From NCBI RefSeq assembly GCF_000069785.1, contig NC_010528.1, positions 2,170,001 to 2,234,000 on the forward strand: DNA of 64,000 nucleotides, in the 5' to 3' direction. This document shows, one piece after another, positions 30,399 through 40,656 of this stretch. This DNA comes from Cupriavidus taiwanensis LMG 19424. GTDB taxonomy: Bacteria > Pseudomonadota > Gammaproteobacteria > Burkholderiales > Burkholderiaceae. How positions within the stretch are numbered: the first letter of the stretch is position 1; every line of letters starts with the position of its first letter. A program made the position numbers and the translations under genes. Under the pieces are notes generated by a model, which was given only the letters and a program-made list of their open reading frames with translations, did no database searches and was not told where the DNA came from.

Positions 30399-31190
30399 TT
30401 TCAATATAATTTCCTCGCTGTTCCGGCTCGTGGCCGGCAGCGTAAGACCTGTGTAAGCGATGGATCTTCGAGTTTTCTTCGATTTTTCGCATTCTACACT
30501 TGGGGTTGCCGCCGACCCCGCCCGTCTCCCGCAATTCGCGTTACGCCAAGCGCCAGACGGGCAAATGGCAGCAAAAGCAGCACGCACGGTGCCGCCGGCA
30601 TGCAGGAAGTCGCCCAAAGGAGGCTTCGGCACGGCAGGCGGTGACGTGGGAACTGAGTGTTCAGGTAAAACAGAATTTAAAGGCGGATGCCGCAGCCGGC
30701 ATCCGCTTCGGTGAGAGAAGTCCCGCCCGCACCGGGAAACGGTGCCGGCCGGCAGGTTGACCTGCCGCCTGACTGGAAGTTACCGGCGCCCGGTCGCAGA
30801 ACTCCAAGAAGTAGTAGGTGCGCCCGCCAGGAGAAGTCAGGCAGCAACGGCAACCTTGCCGTGTCCGAAAAATTTGCTCTTTGACGCGTCTAGGCCTTCC
30901 GCGGCCGGCCGCGATGCCGCCGGTGCTGGTTGCGCCGGCGCCCAGCATCGCCTCCGGCACGGGAATGCGCCGGATGTCTGCGCAAGAGCAGCCTCCGGCG
31001 TTCTCTCCTGCCCTGCGGTCGTTACCCCGACGTCATCGCTCTCTTTCACCCGCGCCCAGCCGCCCGCATGTCCTGCGCAGCGGCGCTTTCCGGCAATTCT
31101 CGCGCCTCGCTCGCTCCCTCGCGTGCTCCATGGATCGCCGCGGACACCGCCCAGACGGTGCCACCCGCGACACTGGAGTGAGGTATTGCG
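30399..31190 (+). promoter_or_regulatory. Long structured leader region of rne
   Basis: This 792 bp gap between divergent rluC and rne has no convincing gene. A TACACT box at 30495-30500 could be the -10 of an rne promoter, giving a leader of nearly 700 nt. Between 30683 and 30794 several perfect hairpins follow closely: GCGGATGCC/GGCATCCGC (30683-30691 with 30698-30706), a small ACCG/CGGT hairpin (30731-30743), CGGCAGGT/ACCTGCCG (30750-30767) and ACCGG/CCGGT (30782-30794). The word AGAAGT or GGAAGT recurs between them. RNase E genes elsewhere have long leaders that RNase E itself cleaves for autoregulation; that role here is inference. 30800-31190 shows nothing else I can support. Confidence 0.6.
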
Positions 31191-34100
31191 ATGAAACGCA
31201 TGCTGTTCAACGCGACGCAACAGGAGGAATTGCGCGTCGCCATCGTCGACGGTCAGAAGCTGATCGACATCGACATCGAGACTGCCGGGCGCGAACAGCG
31301 CAAGGGCAACATCTACAAGGGTGTCATCACCCGTATCGAACCCTCGCTGGAAGCCTGCTTCGTCAACTACGGCGAAGAGCGCCACGGCTTCCTGCCGTTC
31401 AAGGAAGTCGCGCGCGCCTTCTTCAAGGAAGGCATCGACGTGCGCAACGCGCGCATCCAGGATGCCCTGCATGAAGGCCAGGAACTGATCGTCCAGGTCG
31501 AGAAGGAAGAGCGCGGCAACAAGGGCGCGGCCCTGACCACCTTCATCTCGCTGGCCGGCCGCTACCTGGTGCTGATGCCGAACAACCCGCGCGGCGGCGG
31601 CGTGTCGCGCCGCATCGAGGGCGAAGACCGCCAGGAACTGCGCGAGACCATGGCGCAGCTGACCGTGCCGGAAGGCATGAGCATCATCGCCCGGACCGCG
31701 GGCATCGGCCGCTCGGCCGAGGAACTGCAGTGGGACCTGAACTACCTGCTGCAACTGTGGAAGGCCATCGACGGCGCCGCCGGCGACAACAAGGCCCCGC
31801 TGCTGATCTACCTCGAATCCAGCCTGGTGATCCGCGCGATCCGCGACTACTTCCAGCCGGATATCGGCGAGATCCTGATCGACACCGACGAGATCTACGA
31901 ACAGGCCCGCGCCTTCATGAGCGTGGTGATGCCCGACAACATGAACCGCGTGAAGAAGTACCGGGACGACGTGCCCCTCTTCTCGCGTTTCCAGATCGAG
32001 CACCAGATCGAATCCGCCTACTCGCGCATGGTCATGCTGCCGTCGGGCGGCGCCATCGTGATCGACCACACCGAGGCACTGGTCTCCGTGGACGTCAACT
32101 CGGCGCGCGCCACCAAGGGCGCCGACATCGAGGAAACCGCGCTGCGCACGAACCTCGAGGCCGCCGACGAGATCGCCCGCCAGCTGCGCCTGCGCGACCT
32201 GGGCGGCCTGATCGTGATCGACTTCATCGACATGGAGTCGGGCAAGGCCCAGAAGGACGTGGAAACGCGCCTGAAGGACGCGCTGCGCCACGACCGCGCG
32301 CGCGTACAGATGGGCAAGATCAGCCGCTTCGGCCTGATGGAGCTGTCGCGCCAGCGCCTGCGCCCGTCGCTGTCGGAGGGCTCGCACATCACTTGCCCGC
32401 GCTGCAATGGCACCGGCCATATCCGCGATACCGAATCGTCCGCCCTGCAGGTGCTGCGCATCATCCAGGAAGAGGCGATGAAGGAAAACACCGCCGCCAT
32501 CCACTGCCAGGTGCCGGTGGAGGTCGCTGCCTTCCTGCTGAACGAGAAGCGCCAGGAAATCAACCTGATCGAGCTGCGCTTCAAGGTCAACGTGCTGCTG
32601 ATTCCCAACAAGCACCTGGAAACGCCGCACTACAAGCTGGAGCGCCTGCGCCACGACGACCCGCGCCTGGAAGACAGCACCGCCAGCTACAAGATGGCCG
32701 AGGCTGCCGCCAAGGAACTGGAAGCCGACACCAGCTACAGCAGCCGCCGCAAGGAAGAAGCCAAGCCGCGCCAGGAAGCCGCGGTCAAGGGCATCACGCC
32801 GGAACAGCCTGCCCCGGTCTCGGTGCCGCGCCCCGAGCGCGCCCCGCGTCCGGAAGCCGCGCCCGTGGCCCCGCCCGTGCCGGCCACCAAGCCCGTGGAA
32901 GCCGGTGGCTTTATCGCCTGGCTGAAGGGCCTGTTCGGTGCCCGCCCGGCCACCCCGCCGGTGGTGGAGCCGGCCAAGCCCGCCGCCGCCGCGGAAACCC
33001 GCAGCGCCGAGGGCCGCCGTGAGCGCGGTCCGCGTGGCGAAGGGCGCGGCCAGCGTGGCGAGCGCGCCGAACGCGGCGAGCGTGGCGAGCGCACCGAACG
33101 TGGCGAGCGCCAGGGCCGTGGCCAGCGCGGTGAACGTGCCGAGCGCGGCGAACGCACCGAACGCGCCGAGCGTGGCGACCGCCAGGCCGGTGAGCGTGGC
33201 GAGCAGCGCGAAGGCCGTGGCGAACGCCCGGGCCGCCAGCCGCGCCAGCAAGGTGAAGGCCAGGCCACGCCGGCGGTAGCCCGCCAGGCCGAGGCCGTGC
33301 CAGCCGAGCGCGCCCAGGGTGAACGCGCCGAAGCACGCCAGGAAGGCCGCCGCGACCGCAACCAGGAACGCCGCGAGCGCCAGCGCGAACGCCAGCGCGA
33401 GCGCAGCGAACTGCGCGAAGCCGAAGCCGGTGAAGCGCCGCAGCCGGAAGCCATCGCTGCCGCCCAGGCCCTGGGCGTGCTGCCCCAGGCCGTGACCGAA
33501 GAGACCCAGCCGCGTGCCGAGCTGCCGGAAGGTGCCGAAGCCGCTGCCGAGACTGCCGAAGGCGAGGAACGCCGCCGCCGCAACCGCCGTGGCCGCAACC
33601 GCTATCGCCGCGAACGCGACGAGTCGGTGCAGGGCGCATCGGGTGAAGGTGAAGGTGAAGGCGCCGCGGCCGAAGGCTTCGCCCCGGCCAGCGTCGAAGC
33701 CGGCGTGACCGCCGAGCCCGCGCCGCAAGCGGCCGTGGCCGCGCCGGTCGCGGCGGAAGCCGTCGAAGCCATCCGCATCGCCGTGCCGGCAGACGTGACG
33801 CCGGCTCCGGCGGCCGAAGCCGCTCCGGTGGCCGAGCCGGTGGCCGCGCCAGCCGCCGAGACTGTCGCTCCGGTGGCCGTGGCGGTGACCGAAGCCGTTG
33901 CCGCCGAAGCCATCGCCGAGCCGGCCATCAGCGCGGCGGTCGAGACCGCCGCGCCGGTCGTGCCGGCCGCAGCCCCGGCACCGGCACAGGCGCCCGTGCT
34001 GGCGCCGCAGGCGGAAGCCGCTCCGGCGGCCGAGCCCGCGGCACCGGCACCGGCCGCCGCCGCGCCGGCGGTGCTGGAAAACCTGGAGCCGATGCTGGCC

Positions 34101-34286
34101 AGCGCCGGCCTGCAATGGGTCCATACCGACAGCGACAAGCTGCGCTCGGCGCAGGAAGCCGCCGCCCGCATCGTGCCCGCCCCGCGCGTGCCGCGCGAGC
34201 GCAAGCCGCTGCCCCCGCTGCCCCAGGGTCCGATGATCCTGGTGGAGACCGGCAGCCGCGAAGTGCAGATGGCATCGCAGCAGTAA
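31191..34286 (+). CDS. rne: Ribonuclease E
   Basis: RNase E is the endonuclease that starts mRNA decay and matures rRNA and tRNA. Of 1031 residues, about the first 500 form the catalytic half: an S1 domain ([20 protein letters not shown]), the metal-binding aspartates Asp301 (SVDVNS) and Asp344 (VIDFIDM), and the zinc-link cysteines Cys402 and Cys405 in CPRCNGTG. The C-terminal half is disordered. Residues of about 605-690 are a run of [13 protein letters not shown] repeats, followed by [11 protein letters not shown], then an Ala/Pro/Val/Glu-rich stretch ending in [15 protein letters not shown]. The basic-acidic repeats probably bind RNA and degradosome partners. The ATG is preceded by GAGTGAGG. 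A terminator follows at 34317. Confidence 0.97.
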   Translation: MKRMLFNATQQEELRVAIVDGQKLIDIDIETAGREQRKGNIYKGVITRIEPSLEACFVNYGEERHGFLPFKEVARAFFKEGIDVRNARIQDALHEGQELIVQVEKEERGNKGAALTTFISLAGRYLVLMPNNPRGGGVSRRIEGEDRQELRETMAQLTVPEGMSIIARTAGIGRSAEELQWDLNYLLQLWKAIDGAAGDNKAPLLIYLESSLVIRAIRDYFQPDIGEILIDTDEIYEQARAFMSVVMPDNMNRVKKYRDDVPLFSRFQIEHQIESAYSRMVMLPSGGAIVIDHTEALVSVDVNSARATKGADIEETALRTNLEAADEIARQLRLRDLGGLIVIDFIDMESGKAQKDVETRLKDALRHDRARVQMGKISRFGLMELSRQRLRPSLSEGSHITCPRCNGTGHIRDTESSALQVLRIIQEEAMKENTAAIHCQVPVEVAAFLLNEKRQEINLIELRFKVNVLLIPNKHLETPHYKLERLRHDDPRLEDSTASYKMAEAAAKELEADTSYSSRRKEEAKPRQEAAVKGITPEQPAPVSVPRPERAPRPEAAPVAPPVPATKPVEAGGFIAWLKGLFGARPATPPVVEPAKPAAAAETRSAEGRRERGPRGEGRGQRGERAERGERGERTERGERQGRGQRGERAERGERTERAERGDRQAGERGEQREGRGERPGRQPRQQGEGQATPAVARQAEAVPAERAQGERAEARQEGRRDRNQERRERQRERQRERSELREAEAGEAPQPEAIAAAQALGVLPQAVTEETQPRAELPEGAEAAAETAEGEERRRRNRRGRNRYRRERDESVQGASGEGEGEGAAAEGFAPASVEAGVTAEPAPQAAVAAPVAAEAVEAIRIAVPADVTPAPAAEAAPVAEPVAAPAAETVAPVAVAVTEAVAAEAIAEPAISAAVETAAPVVPAAAPAPAQAPVLAPQAEAAPAAEPAAPAPAAAAPAVLENLEPMLASAGLQWVHTDSDKLRSAQEAAARIVPAPRVPRERKPLPPLPQGPMILVETGSREVQMASQQ

Positions 34287-34316
34287 GCGACGCCGCTGCG
34301 CTGCAGCCAAGGCAAG

Positions 34317-34345
34317 AAGGGGACGGCCACGCCGTCCCCTTTTTT
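34317..34345 (+). terminator. Intrinsic terminator of rne
   Basis: An 11 bp perfect stem (AAGGGGACGGC with its complement) with a CAC loop is followed by a T run, 30 bp after the rne stop codon. Confidence 0.9.
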
Positions 34346-34512
34346 CATCGGCGGCGCACCCGGTGAATCCTCGCCGTCACCGCTGGATGCGGATGCCCCG
34401 CCCCCGCCTCGGCTAGAATGGCAGCAGAACGCATCCGGCCCCCCGAGCGCCCGCGCCACATCGCTTTATGCGTGGCCGTCCCGCTCCCCGGACGCCGTGC
34501 CACCCACAGGCC

Positions 34513-35637
34513 ATGACCGAATCCGTCATCCCGATTTTCGACCTGCGCGACCATCGCTACCGCTCGATGACGCCCAGCATTCCCGGCAACCTGGTTGCGC
34601 CGACCGGCCTGGTGGCCGACCGCCGCGGCCGGCCGCTGCATGACCTGCGCATCTCGGTGACCGACCGCTGCAACTTCCGCTGCGTCTACTGCATGCCCAA
34701 GGAAGTGTTCGACAAGGACTACACCTTCCTGCCGCATTCCGAACTGCTCAGCTTCGAGGAGATCGAGCGCACCGCGCGCCTGTTCGTGGCCCACGGCGTC
34801 GAGAAGATCCGCCTGACCGGCGGCGAGCCGCTGCTGCGCAAGAACATCGAGCACCTGGTCGAGATGCTGGCGAAGATCGAGACCGTGTCGGGCAAGCCAC
34901 TGGACCTGACGCTCACCACCAACGCCTCGCTGCTGGCGCGCAAGGCGCGCGCGCTGCGCGACGCGGGCCTGACGCGGGTCAGCGTCAGCCTGGACGCGAT
35001 CGACGACGCCACCTTCCGCCGCATGAACGACGTGGACTTCGCGGTGGCCGACGTGCTGCATGGCATCGAGACCGCGCAGGCCGTGGGACTGGCGCCGATC
35101 AAGGTCAACATGGTGGTCAAGCGCGGCACCAACGACCAGGAAATCGTGCCGATGGCGCGCCACTTCCGCCACAGCGGCATCATCCTGCGCTTCATCGAGT
35201 TCATGGACGTAGGCGCCAGCAACCACTGGCAGATGGACGAGGTGCTGCCGTCTGCCGAAGTGGTGAAACGCATCGATGCCGAATTCCCGCTCGAACCGGT
35301 GCAGGCCAACTATTCCGGCGAAACCGCCGAACGCTGGCGCTACCGCGACGGCGCCGGCGAGATCGGCGTCATCTCCAGCGTCACCCATGCCTTCTGCGGC
35401 GACTGCAGCCGCATCCGGCTGTCCACCGAAGGCCGGCTCTACCTGTGCCTGTTCGCCACCGAGGGCTTCGACCTGCGCGCGCTGCTGCGCGGCGGCTACA
35501 GCGACCTGGAAATCTCCAACGCGATCGCGCAGGTATGGCAGGGCCGCACCGACAACTATTCCGAGCAGCGCAGCGACCCGGCCGTGCGTGCCAAACGCGC
35601 CGAGCGCAAGATCGAGATGTCCTATATCGGCGGCTGA
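34513..35637 (+). CDS. moaA: GTP 3',8-cyclase MoaA
   Basis: MoaA is the radical SAM enzyme that begins molybdopterin synthesis by rearranging GTP to 3',8-cyclo-7,8-dihydro-GTP. The 374-residue product has the radical SAM motif CNFRCVYC near residue 55, the [11 protein letters not shown] block, and the C-terminal second [4Fe-4S] site including [18 protein letters not shown]. The C terminus ends in the essential Gly-Gly pair. I chose the ATG of [10 protein letters not shown]; an upstream ATG would add 15 residues. It heads moaA-mobA-moeA. Confidence 0.97.
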   Translation: MTESVIPIFDLRDHRYRSMTPSIPGNLVAPTGLVADRRGRPLHDLRISVTDRCNFRCVYCMPKEVFDKDYTFLPHSELLSFEEIERTARLFVAHGVEKIRLTGGEPLLRKNIEHLVEMLAKIETVSGKPLDLTLTTNASLLARKARALRDAGLTRVSVSLDAIDDATFRRMNDVDFAVADVLHGIETAQAVGLAPIKVNMVVKRGTNDQEIVPMARHFRHSGIILRFIEFMDVGASNHWQMDEVLPSAEVVKRIDAEFPLEPVQANYSGETAERWRYRDGAGEIGVISSVTHAFCGDCSRIRLSTEGRLYLCLFATEGFDLRALLRGGYSDLEISNAIAQVWQGRTDNYSEQRSDPAVRAKRAERKIEMSYIGG

Positions 35638-35657
35638 ACCCGCCCCACACCTACTCC

Positions 35658-36257
35658 ATGATTGCACGCGACGACGTCACCGGCCTGATCCTCGCAGGCG
35701 GCAGGGGCAGCCGCATGGGCGGCACCGACAAAGGCCTGCAGCCGCTGCATGGCACGCCGATGGCCATGCACACGATGATGCGGCTGACGCCGCAGGTGGG
35801 CGGACTGATGATCAACGCCAACCGCAACCTGGCCGCCTATGAGTCCTTCGGCGTGCCGGTCTACACCGACAGCGTGCCCGACTTCGCCGGCCCGCTGGCC
35901 GGGATGCTCGCCGGCCTGGAACAATGCGCGACCCCCTGGATGGTGACGGCGCCGTGCGATTCGCCGTTCCTGCCGACCGACCTGGTGGCGCGCCTCGCGC
36001 AGGCGATCGAGGCCGAAGGCGCCGAGCTGGCGATTCCGGTCACGCTGGACCCGGATGGCCGGCGCCAGACCCAGCCGGTGTTCTGCCTGATGCCGGTCAG
36101 TGCGCTCGACAGCCTGGTGGCTTATCTTTCCGGGGGCGGCCGCAAGATCGAGACCTGGGCCGCCTCGCACCGGCTGGCCGAGGTACTGTTCGACGACGCC
36201 GCGGCCTTTGCCAATATCAACACCCTGGACGAACTGCGCGCGCACGAAGCGCGCTGA
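35658..36257 (+). CDS. mobA: Molybdenum cofactor guanylyltransferase
   Basis: MobA attaches GMP to molybdopterin to form the MGD cofactor of bacterial molybdoenzymes. The 199-residue product has the nucleotidyltransferase motif LILAGGRGSRMGGTDKGLQ, the DFAGPLAG block and the metal-site aspartate in VTAPCDSPFLP. The start is the ATG of MIARDDVTG, 20 bp after moaA; the frame is open upstream inside moaA but is non-homologous there. moeA follows 36 bp later. Confidence 0.95.
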   Translation: MIARDDVTGLILAGGRGSRMGGTDKGLQPLHGTPMAMHTMMRLTPQVGGLMINANRNLAAYESFGVPVYTDSVPDFAGPLAGMLAGLEQCATPWMVTAPCDSPFLPTDLVARLAQAIEAEGAELAIPVTLDPDGRRQTQPVFCLMPVSALDSLVAYLSGGGRKIETWAASHRLAEVLFDDAAAFANINTLDELRAHEAR

Positions 36258-36293
36258 ATTCCCGCCCCAGCCACCGTCGACCGCCGAGCCGCC

Positions 36294-37592
36294 ATGCCCT
36301 CCTTGCAATCCGTCATTTCCTGCCTGTCCGACTACGATCCCACGGCGCTGCCGGTGGAGCATGCCAACCGCATCATCGGCGAGGTGGTCGAGCCGGTGCG
36401 GGGCATCGAGCAGTTGCCGATCCGCAGTGCGCTGGACCGCGTGCTGGCCGAGGACATTGTCTCGACCATCGACGTGCCGGCCCATGACAACTCGGCGATG
36501 GACGGTTATGCCTTCCAGGGCGCGGCACTGGCGGCGGCGCAGACTCCCACGGTAGAACTCGAGGTCATCGGCAGCGCCCTGGCCGGCGGCACCGGTGCGC
36601 TGGCTCCCAGCGCCGTGCAGGCCGTGCGCATCATGACCGGCGCCGTCATGCCGGCCGGCTGCGATACCGTGGTGCCGCAGGAGTTTGTGGAAACCGTGGC
36701 CGGCGGCGCGCGCATCCGCTTTGCCGCCGACTGCGTCCGCATTGGCGACAACCGGCGCCTGCGCGGCGAGGACCTGGCCCGCGGCCAGGCCGCGCTGCAG
36801 GCCGGGCGCATCCTGCAGCCGGCCGACCTTGGCCTGCTGGCGTCACTGGGCGTGGCCGAGGTACGGGTGCGCAGGCGCCTGCGCGTGGCGTTCTTCTCCA
36901 CCGGCGACGAACTGCGCTCGATCGGCGAGCCGCTCGACCCCGGCTGCGTCTACGACTCCAACCGCTACACGCTGCACGGGATGCTGCGGCGGATGAACGT
37001 TGACCTGCTCGACATGGGCGTGGTGCGCGACAACCCCGAAGCGCTCGAAGCCGCTTTCCGCACCGCGTGCGAAAGCGCTGATGCGGTCATCACCTCGGGC
37101 GGCGTCTCGGTCGGCGAGGCCGACTACACCAAGCAGATCATGGCGCGGCTGGGCGATGTCACGTTCTGGAAAATCGCCATGCGTCCGGGCCGGCCGATGG
37201 CCTTCGGCCGCATCCAGGCCGACGGCGCGGGCGCGCACTCGGCCCTGCTGTTCGGCCTGCCGGGCAACCCGGTGGCGGTGATGGTCACCTTCTACCATTT
37301 CGTGCGCGCCGCGCTGCACCGGCTGATGGGCGCGACCGTACCGCCGCTGCCGCTGCTGCGCGTGCGCAGCGCGCAGGCGATCCGCAAGAAGCCCGGGCGC
37401 ACCGAGTACCAGCGCGGCATCCTGGCGCGCGCCGGCGACGGCGAGTGGGAGGTGCGCATCACCGGCCAGCAGGGCTCCGGCGTGCTGCGCTCGATGAGCG
37501 AGGCCAACTGCTTTATCGTGCTTGGCCATGAACAGGACTCGGTCAAGGCCGGCGACGCGGTCGAGGTGATGCTGTTCGACGGGCTGGTTTGA
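36294..37592 (+). CDS. moeA: Molybdopterin molybdenumtransferase MoeA
   Basis: MoeA inserts molybdate into adenylylated molybdopterin. The 432 residues show the PAHDNSAMDGYAF signature, the VGDNRRLRGED block, the Rossmann-like molybdopterin-binding domain (FSTGDELRSIGEP ... SGGVSVGEADYTK) and LPGNPVAVMVTF. It is the last recognisable Moco gene here. With moaA and mobA it forms a compact operon; moaB, moaC, moaD and moaE are not in the window. Confidence 0.97.
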   Translation: MPSLQSVISCLSDYDPTALPVEHANRIIGEVVEPVRGIEQLPIRSALDRVLAEDIVSTIDVPAHDNSAMDGYAFQGAALAAAQTPTVELEVIGSALAGGTGALAPSAVQAVRIMTGAVMPAGCDTVVPQEFVETVAGGARIRFAADCVRIGDNRRLRGEDLARGQAALQAGRILQPADLGLLASLGVAEVRVRRRLRVAFFSTGDELRSIGEPLDPGCVYDSNRYTLHGMLRRMNVDLLDMGVVRDNPEALEAAFRTACESADAVITSGGVSVGEADYTKQIMARLGDVTFWKIAMRPGRPMAFGRIQADGAGAHSALLFGLPGNPVAVMVTFYHFVRAALHRLMGATVPPLPLLRVRSAQAIRKKPGRTEYQRGILARAGDGEWEVRITGQQGSGVLRSMSEANCFIVLGHEQDSVKAGDAVEVMLFDGLV

Positions 37593-37785
37593 GCGGTACG
37601 GCGGGCCCTGCGCGCAACCATTCGCTACACGACCGTAGCAATGTGTCGTTTTTGTGCTGCACATTTGCCGCCGCGGCACGGTTGTCGCCGGGCTTTCGGC
37701 TGCCCCGCGGCCGGCGGGCTATGCTTGGCATCGGCCAATCGCTACACTTGGCGCACGATTCAGAAACATTCGAGTATCCCCCGTC

Positions 37786-38067
37786 ATGAATCAGGAGATT
37801 GCGTACCTCCACCCCGTCAAGACCGCCCGCGCGCTGGTGCTGGTCTACCTCTGCTTCTCCCTGCCGATCGTGTCGCTGGGCCTGTTCGTCACCTTCATCC
37901 GCTATGGTGACCTGCCGGCGATCACGGTGTTCAGCGCGATCATCCTCAATGCGCTGATCGGCTTCGGCCTGCTGTGGCTGGCCTGCAAGGCCTACAACTG
38001 GGTCGCCGCCCGCTTCGGCGGCATCGAAGTCCACGTGCGCGAGCTGTCCCCCGAAGACGACCGCTGA
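37786..38067 (+). CDS. Small two-helix membrane protein, function unknown
   Basis: A 93-residue protein that I do not recognise. It has two hydrophobic helices (about residues 17-38 and 46-70) and a charged C terminus (HVRELSPEDDR). The ATG giving MNQEIAYLHP was chosen; longer upstream starts exist but would run through the intergenic region. That 193 bp gap after moeA contains two near-identical TCGCTACAC words (37622 and 37739), possibly part of a promoter region. It could ride on the moe transcript. Confidence 0.7.
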   Translation: MNQEIAYLHPVKTARALVLVYLCFSLPIVSLGLFVTFIRYGDLPAITVFSAIILNALIGFGLLWLACKAYNWVAARFGGIEVHVRELSPEDDR

Positions 38068-38147
38068 ACGGCGCACCGCCAGGCCGGCCGCCTTACCTGC
38101 CCCACCCGCCTCACCCGCGTCCTTCCGACACCTGACGCACGGCACGC

Positions 38148-39647
38148 TCAGGCCTGGCTCTTTTCCGCGTTTTCAGGGCTTTCCGGCATGCCGTCCGCCG
38201 GCGTTTCGAGCCCGAGTCCCAGCAGCTGCTGCGCGGCTTCGCCCGGCAGCGCTTCCACCGTGCGCAGCTTGCGCGCCATCTGCCGCGTGCGCACTTCCGC
38301 CTGTTCGATATTGCGCGCGGCACGCTCGAGGGTATCCCGGGTCTTGGCCAGCACGTCGCCGAACTTGCCGAATTCGGTCTTGACCGCGCCGAGCACTTCC
38401 CACACCTCGCTCGAGCGCTTTTCCAGCGCCAGCGTGCGGAACCCCATCTGCAGGCTGTTCAGCAGCGCGGTCAGCGTGGTGGGACCGGCTACGGTCACGC
38501 GATAGTCGCGCTGCAGCTGGTCGGTCAGGCCGGGACGGCGCAGCACCTCGGCATAAAGCCCTTCGGTCGGCAGGAACAGGATGGCAAAGTCCGTAGTCTG
38601 CGGCGGCGCCAGGTATTTTTCGGCGATGGTCTGGGCCTCGCGCCGCAGTGCCATTTCCAGTTCGCGGCCGAACGCGAGCACGCCATCGGGATCGCCGCGT
38701 TCCTGCGCGTCCACCAGGCGCTCGTACTGTTCCTTGGGAAACTTGGCGTCGACCGGCAGCCATACCGGCGCAGGGTCCGCGCCCGCGGCCTTGCCGGGCA
38801 GGCGGATGGCAAACTCCACGCGCGCGCCCGAATTGCGCACGGTCTCGACATTCTTGCCGTACTGCTCCGGCGTCAGCATCTGCTCCAGCAGCATCTCCAG
38901 CTGCACCTCGCCCCAGGTGCCGCGCGACTTCACGTTGGTCAGCACCTTCTTCAGGTCGCCCACGCCCTGCGCCAGCACCTGCATTTCGCCCAGGCCGCGA
39001 TGCACCTGCTCGAGGCGGTCCGACACCAGCCGGAACGATTCGCCCAGCCGCTGCTCCAGCGTGGCGTGCAGCTTCTCGTCGACGGTGCGGCGCATTTCCT
39101 CGAGCTTGGCGGCATTGTTGGCCTCGATATCCTGCAGCTTCTGCTCCAGCGTGGCACGCACCTCCGCCAGGCGCCGCTCGTTGGCCTCGGACAGTTGCGC
39201 CAGCTGCTGCTGCAGGCCGTCGCCGAAGCGGCGCAGCGTGCCGGCCTGCTCGTCGCGCGCCTGCTGGGCCTGCAGCATCAGGTGCTGGCGCACCTGCTCC
39301 AGTTGCTGGGTGTTGGTCTCGGTCAGCTTGGCCAGCTGCTGCGCGAAGGTATCGATCTGGTTGTTCTGCAGCGTGGCGATGCCGGTCAGCTGCGACGACA
39401 GCGCCTGCTGGAAGCGCAGCATCTGCTGCGCCGACTCGCCGCGGCTGCCGCGCGCGGCCTCGGCCACTTCGGTGCGCACCTCGCGCTCCAGCCGCTCCAT
39501 GCCGCGCGCATACTCCAGCCGCATTTCGTCGAGCTGCCGCGCCGTGCCGGCGCCGGATGACCCGGCCTGCTGGCGCAGCAACACGATGACCAGCAGCACA
39601 ACCGCGAGCAGCGCCGCGGCCAGCGTCAGGAACGGAATCAGGGTCAT
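38148..39647 (-). CDS. rmuC: DNA recombination protein RmuC
   Basis: RmuC limits inversions at short inverted repeats and is thought to be a nuclease of the restriction endonuclease-like fold. The 499-residue protein has one N-terminal membrane helix (PFLTLAAALLAVVLLVIVLL), a long coiled coil of Gln/Leu/Glu-rich heptads (about residues 30-200), then the RmuC core (GVGDLKKVLTNVKSRGTWGE, LPVDAKFPKEQYERL, ILFLPTEGLYAEVL). The C-terminal tail is Ala/Glu-rich. The next gene starts ten bases upstream of its start. Confidence 0.95.
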   Translation of the reverse strand: MTLIPFLTLAAALLAVVLLVIVLLRQQAGSSGAGTARQLDEMRLEYARGMERLEREVRTEVAEAARGSRGESAQQMLRFQQALSSQLTGIATLQNNQIDTFAQQLAKLTETNTQQLEQVRQHLMLQAQQARDEQAGTLRRFGDGLQQQLAQLSEANERRLAEVRATLEQKLQDIEANNAAKLEEMRRTVDEKLHATLEQRLGESFRLVSDRLEQVHRGLGEMQVLAQGVGDLKKVLTNVKSRGTWGEVQLEMLLEQMLTPEQYGKNVETVRNSGARVEFAIRLPGKAAGADPAPVWLPVDAKFPKEQYERLVDAQERGDPDGVLAFGRELEMALRREAQTIAEKYLAPPQTTDFAILFLPTEGLYAEVLRRPGLTDQLQRDYRVTVAGPTTLTALLNSLQMGFRTLALEKRSSEVWEVLGAVKTEFGKFGDVLAKTRDTLERAARNIEQAEVRTRQMARKLRTVEALPGEAAQQLLGLGLETPADGMPESPENAEKSQA

Positions 39648-39656
39648 GCGAAAACC

Positions 39657-40652
39657 TCAGCGGCGATGCGCCATCACTTCAGGGTTGATCACGGTGGGCG
39701 GATGGCCGGCCTGCGGGCCCTGGTCGAGCGCCGCGATCAGGTTGTCGGCCGCGAGCATGGCCATGGCGCGGCGGGTTTTCTCGGACGCGCTGGCGATATG
39801 CGGCGTCAGCACGACGTTGGGCACCGTCAGCAGGTCCGGATGGACCGAAGGCTCGCCCTCGAACACATCCAGCCCGGCGCCGAAGATGCGCTTGTCGCGC
39901 AGCGCCCGCGCCAGCGCGGCGTCGTCGACGATGCCGCCGCGCGCCAGGTTCACCAGCGTCGCGGTGGGCTTCATCAGCGCCAGTTCGGCGGCGCCGATGG
40001 CATGGTGGCTTTGCGGGCCATAGGGCAGCACCAGCAGCAGGTGGTCGGACTGGCGCAGCAGGTCTTCCTTGCTGACATAGCGGGCGTTGAGCGCGCGCTC
40101 GGTTTCGGCCGGCAGCTGGCTGCGGTTGTGGTACAGCACGTTCATGCCAAACCCGCCCGCACGCCGCGCCAGCGCCTGGCCGATACGGCCCATGCCGAGG
40201 ATGCCCAGCGTGCTGCCGTGCAGGTCCATGCCGACCAGCATGTCGTAGCTCCAGCGCTGCCACTTGCCGGCGCGCAGGTAGTGCTCGGCCTCTGTGACGC
40301 GGCGCGCGGTCGCCATCAGCAGGGCCCAGCCGAAGTCGGCGGTGGTCTCCGTCAGCACGTCCGGCGTATTGGTGGCGACGATGCCCGCGGCCGTCAGCGC
40401 CGGCAGGTCCAGGTTGTTGTAGCCGACCGCCATGTTGCACACCGCGCGCAATGCCGGCAGCCCCGCAATGACGCCGGCGTCGATGCGGTCGGCGGCGTTG
40501 GCCAGCACGCCGGCCTTGCCGGCCAGCCGTGCCTTCAGCGCCGCGGCGTCGAGCACCGCGTCCTGCTGGTTGTCGTCGACATCGAAATACTGCGCCAGGT
40601 GCGCGATGACTTCGGGATAGATGGCGCGGGTGACCAGGACGGACGGCTTCAT
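39657..40652 (-). CDS. D-2-hydroxyacid dehydrogenase (glyoxylate/hydroxypyruvate reductase type)
   Basis: A 331-residue NAD(P)H-dependent dehydrogenase. It has the nucleotide-binding motif LGILGMGRIGQALARR, the catalytic arginine in NLARGGIVDD, the glutamate in DVFEGEP and the histidine in LTPHIASAS. The sequence is closest in style to GhrB-like glyoxylate and hydroxypyruvate reductases; 2-ketogluconate reductase is another possibility. It lies nine bases from rmuC and four bases after the antiporter gene, so the three genes are probably co-transcribed. Confidence 0.9.
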   Translation of the reverse strand: MKPSVLVTRAIYPEVIAHLAQYFDVDDNQQDAVLDAAALKARLAGKAGVLANAADRIDAGVIAGLPALRAVCNMAVGYNNLDLPALTAAGIVATNTPDVLTETTADFGWALLMATARRVTEAEHYLRAGKWQRWSYDMLVGMDLHGSTLGILGMGRIGQALARRAGGFGMNVLYHNRSQLPAETERALNARYVSKEDLLRQSDHLLLVLPYGPQSHHAIGAAELALMKPTATLVNLARGGIVDDAALARALRDKRIFGAGLDVFEGEPSVHPDLLTVPNVVLTPHIASASEKTRRAMAMLAADNLIAALDQGPQAGHPPTVINPEVMAHRR

Positions 40653-40656
40653 GGCA

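Noticed and set aside
30600..30880. RNase P RNA or tmRNA in the rne leader.
   Set aside because: The conserved RNase P core (GAGGAAAGTCCGGGC and partners) and the tmRNA tRNA-like ends are absent. Only generic hairpins are present.
30837..34310. An 1157-codon minus-strand frame opposite rne.
   Set aside because: Gly/Arg/Ala repeats are just the complement of the RNase E repeat region.
37622..37747. Two TCGCTACAC words as a regulatory direct repeat before the small membrane protein gene.
   Set aside because: They are short, about 117 bp apart and without a recognisable promoter; noted only in the gene entry.
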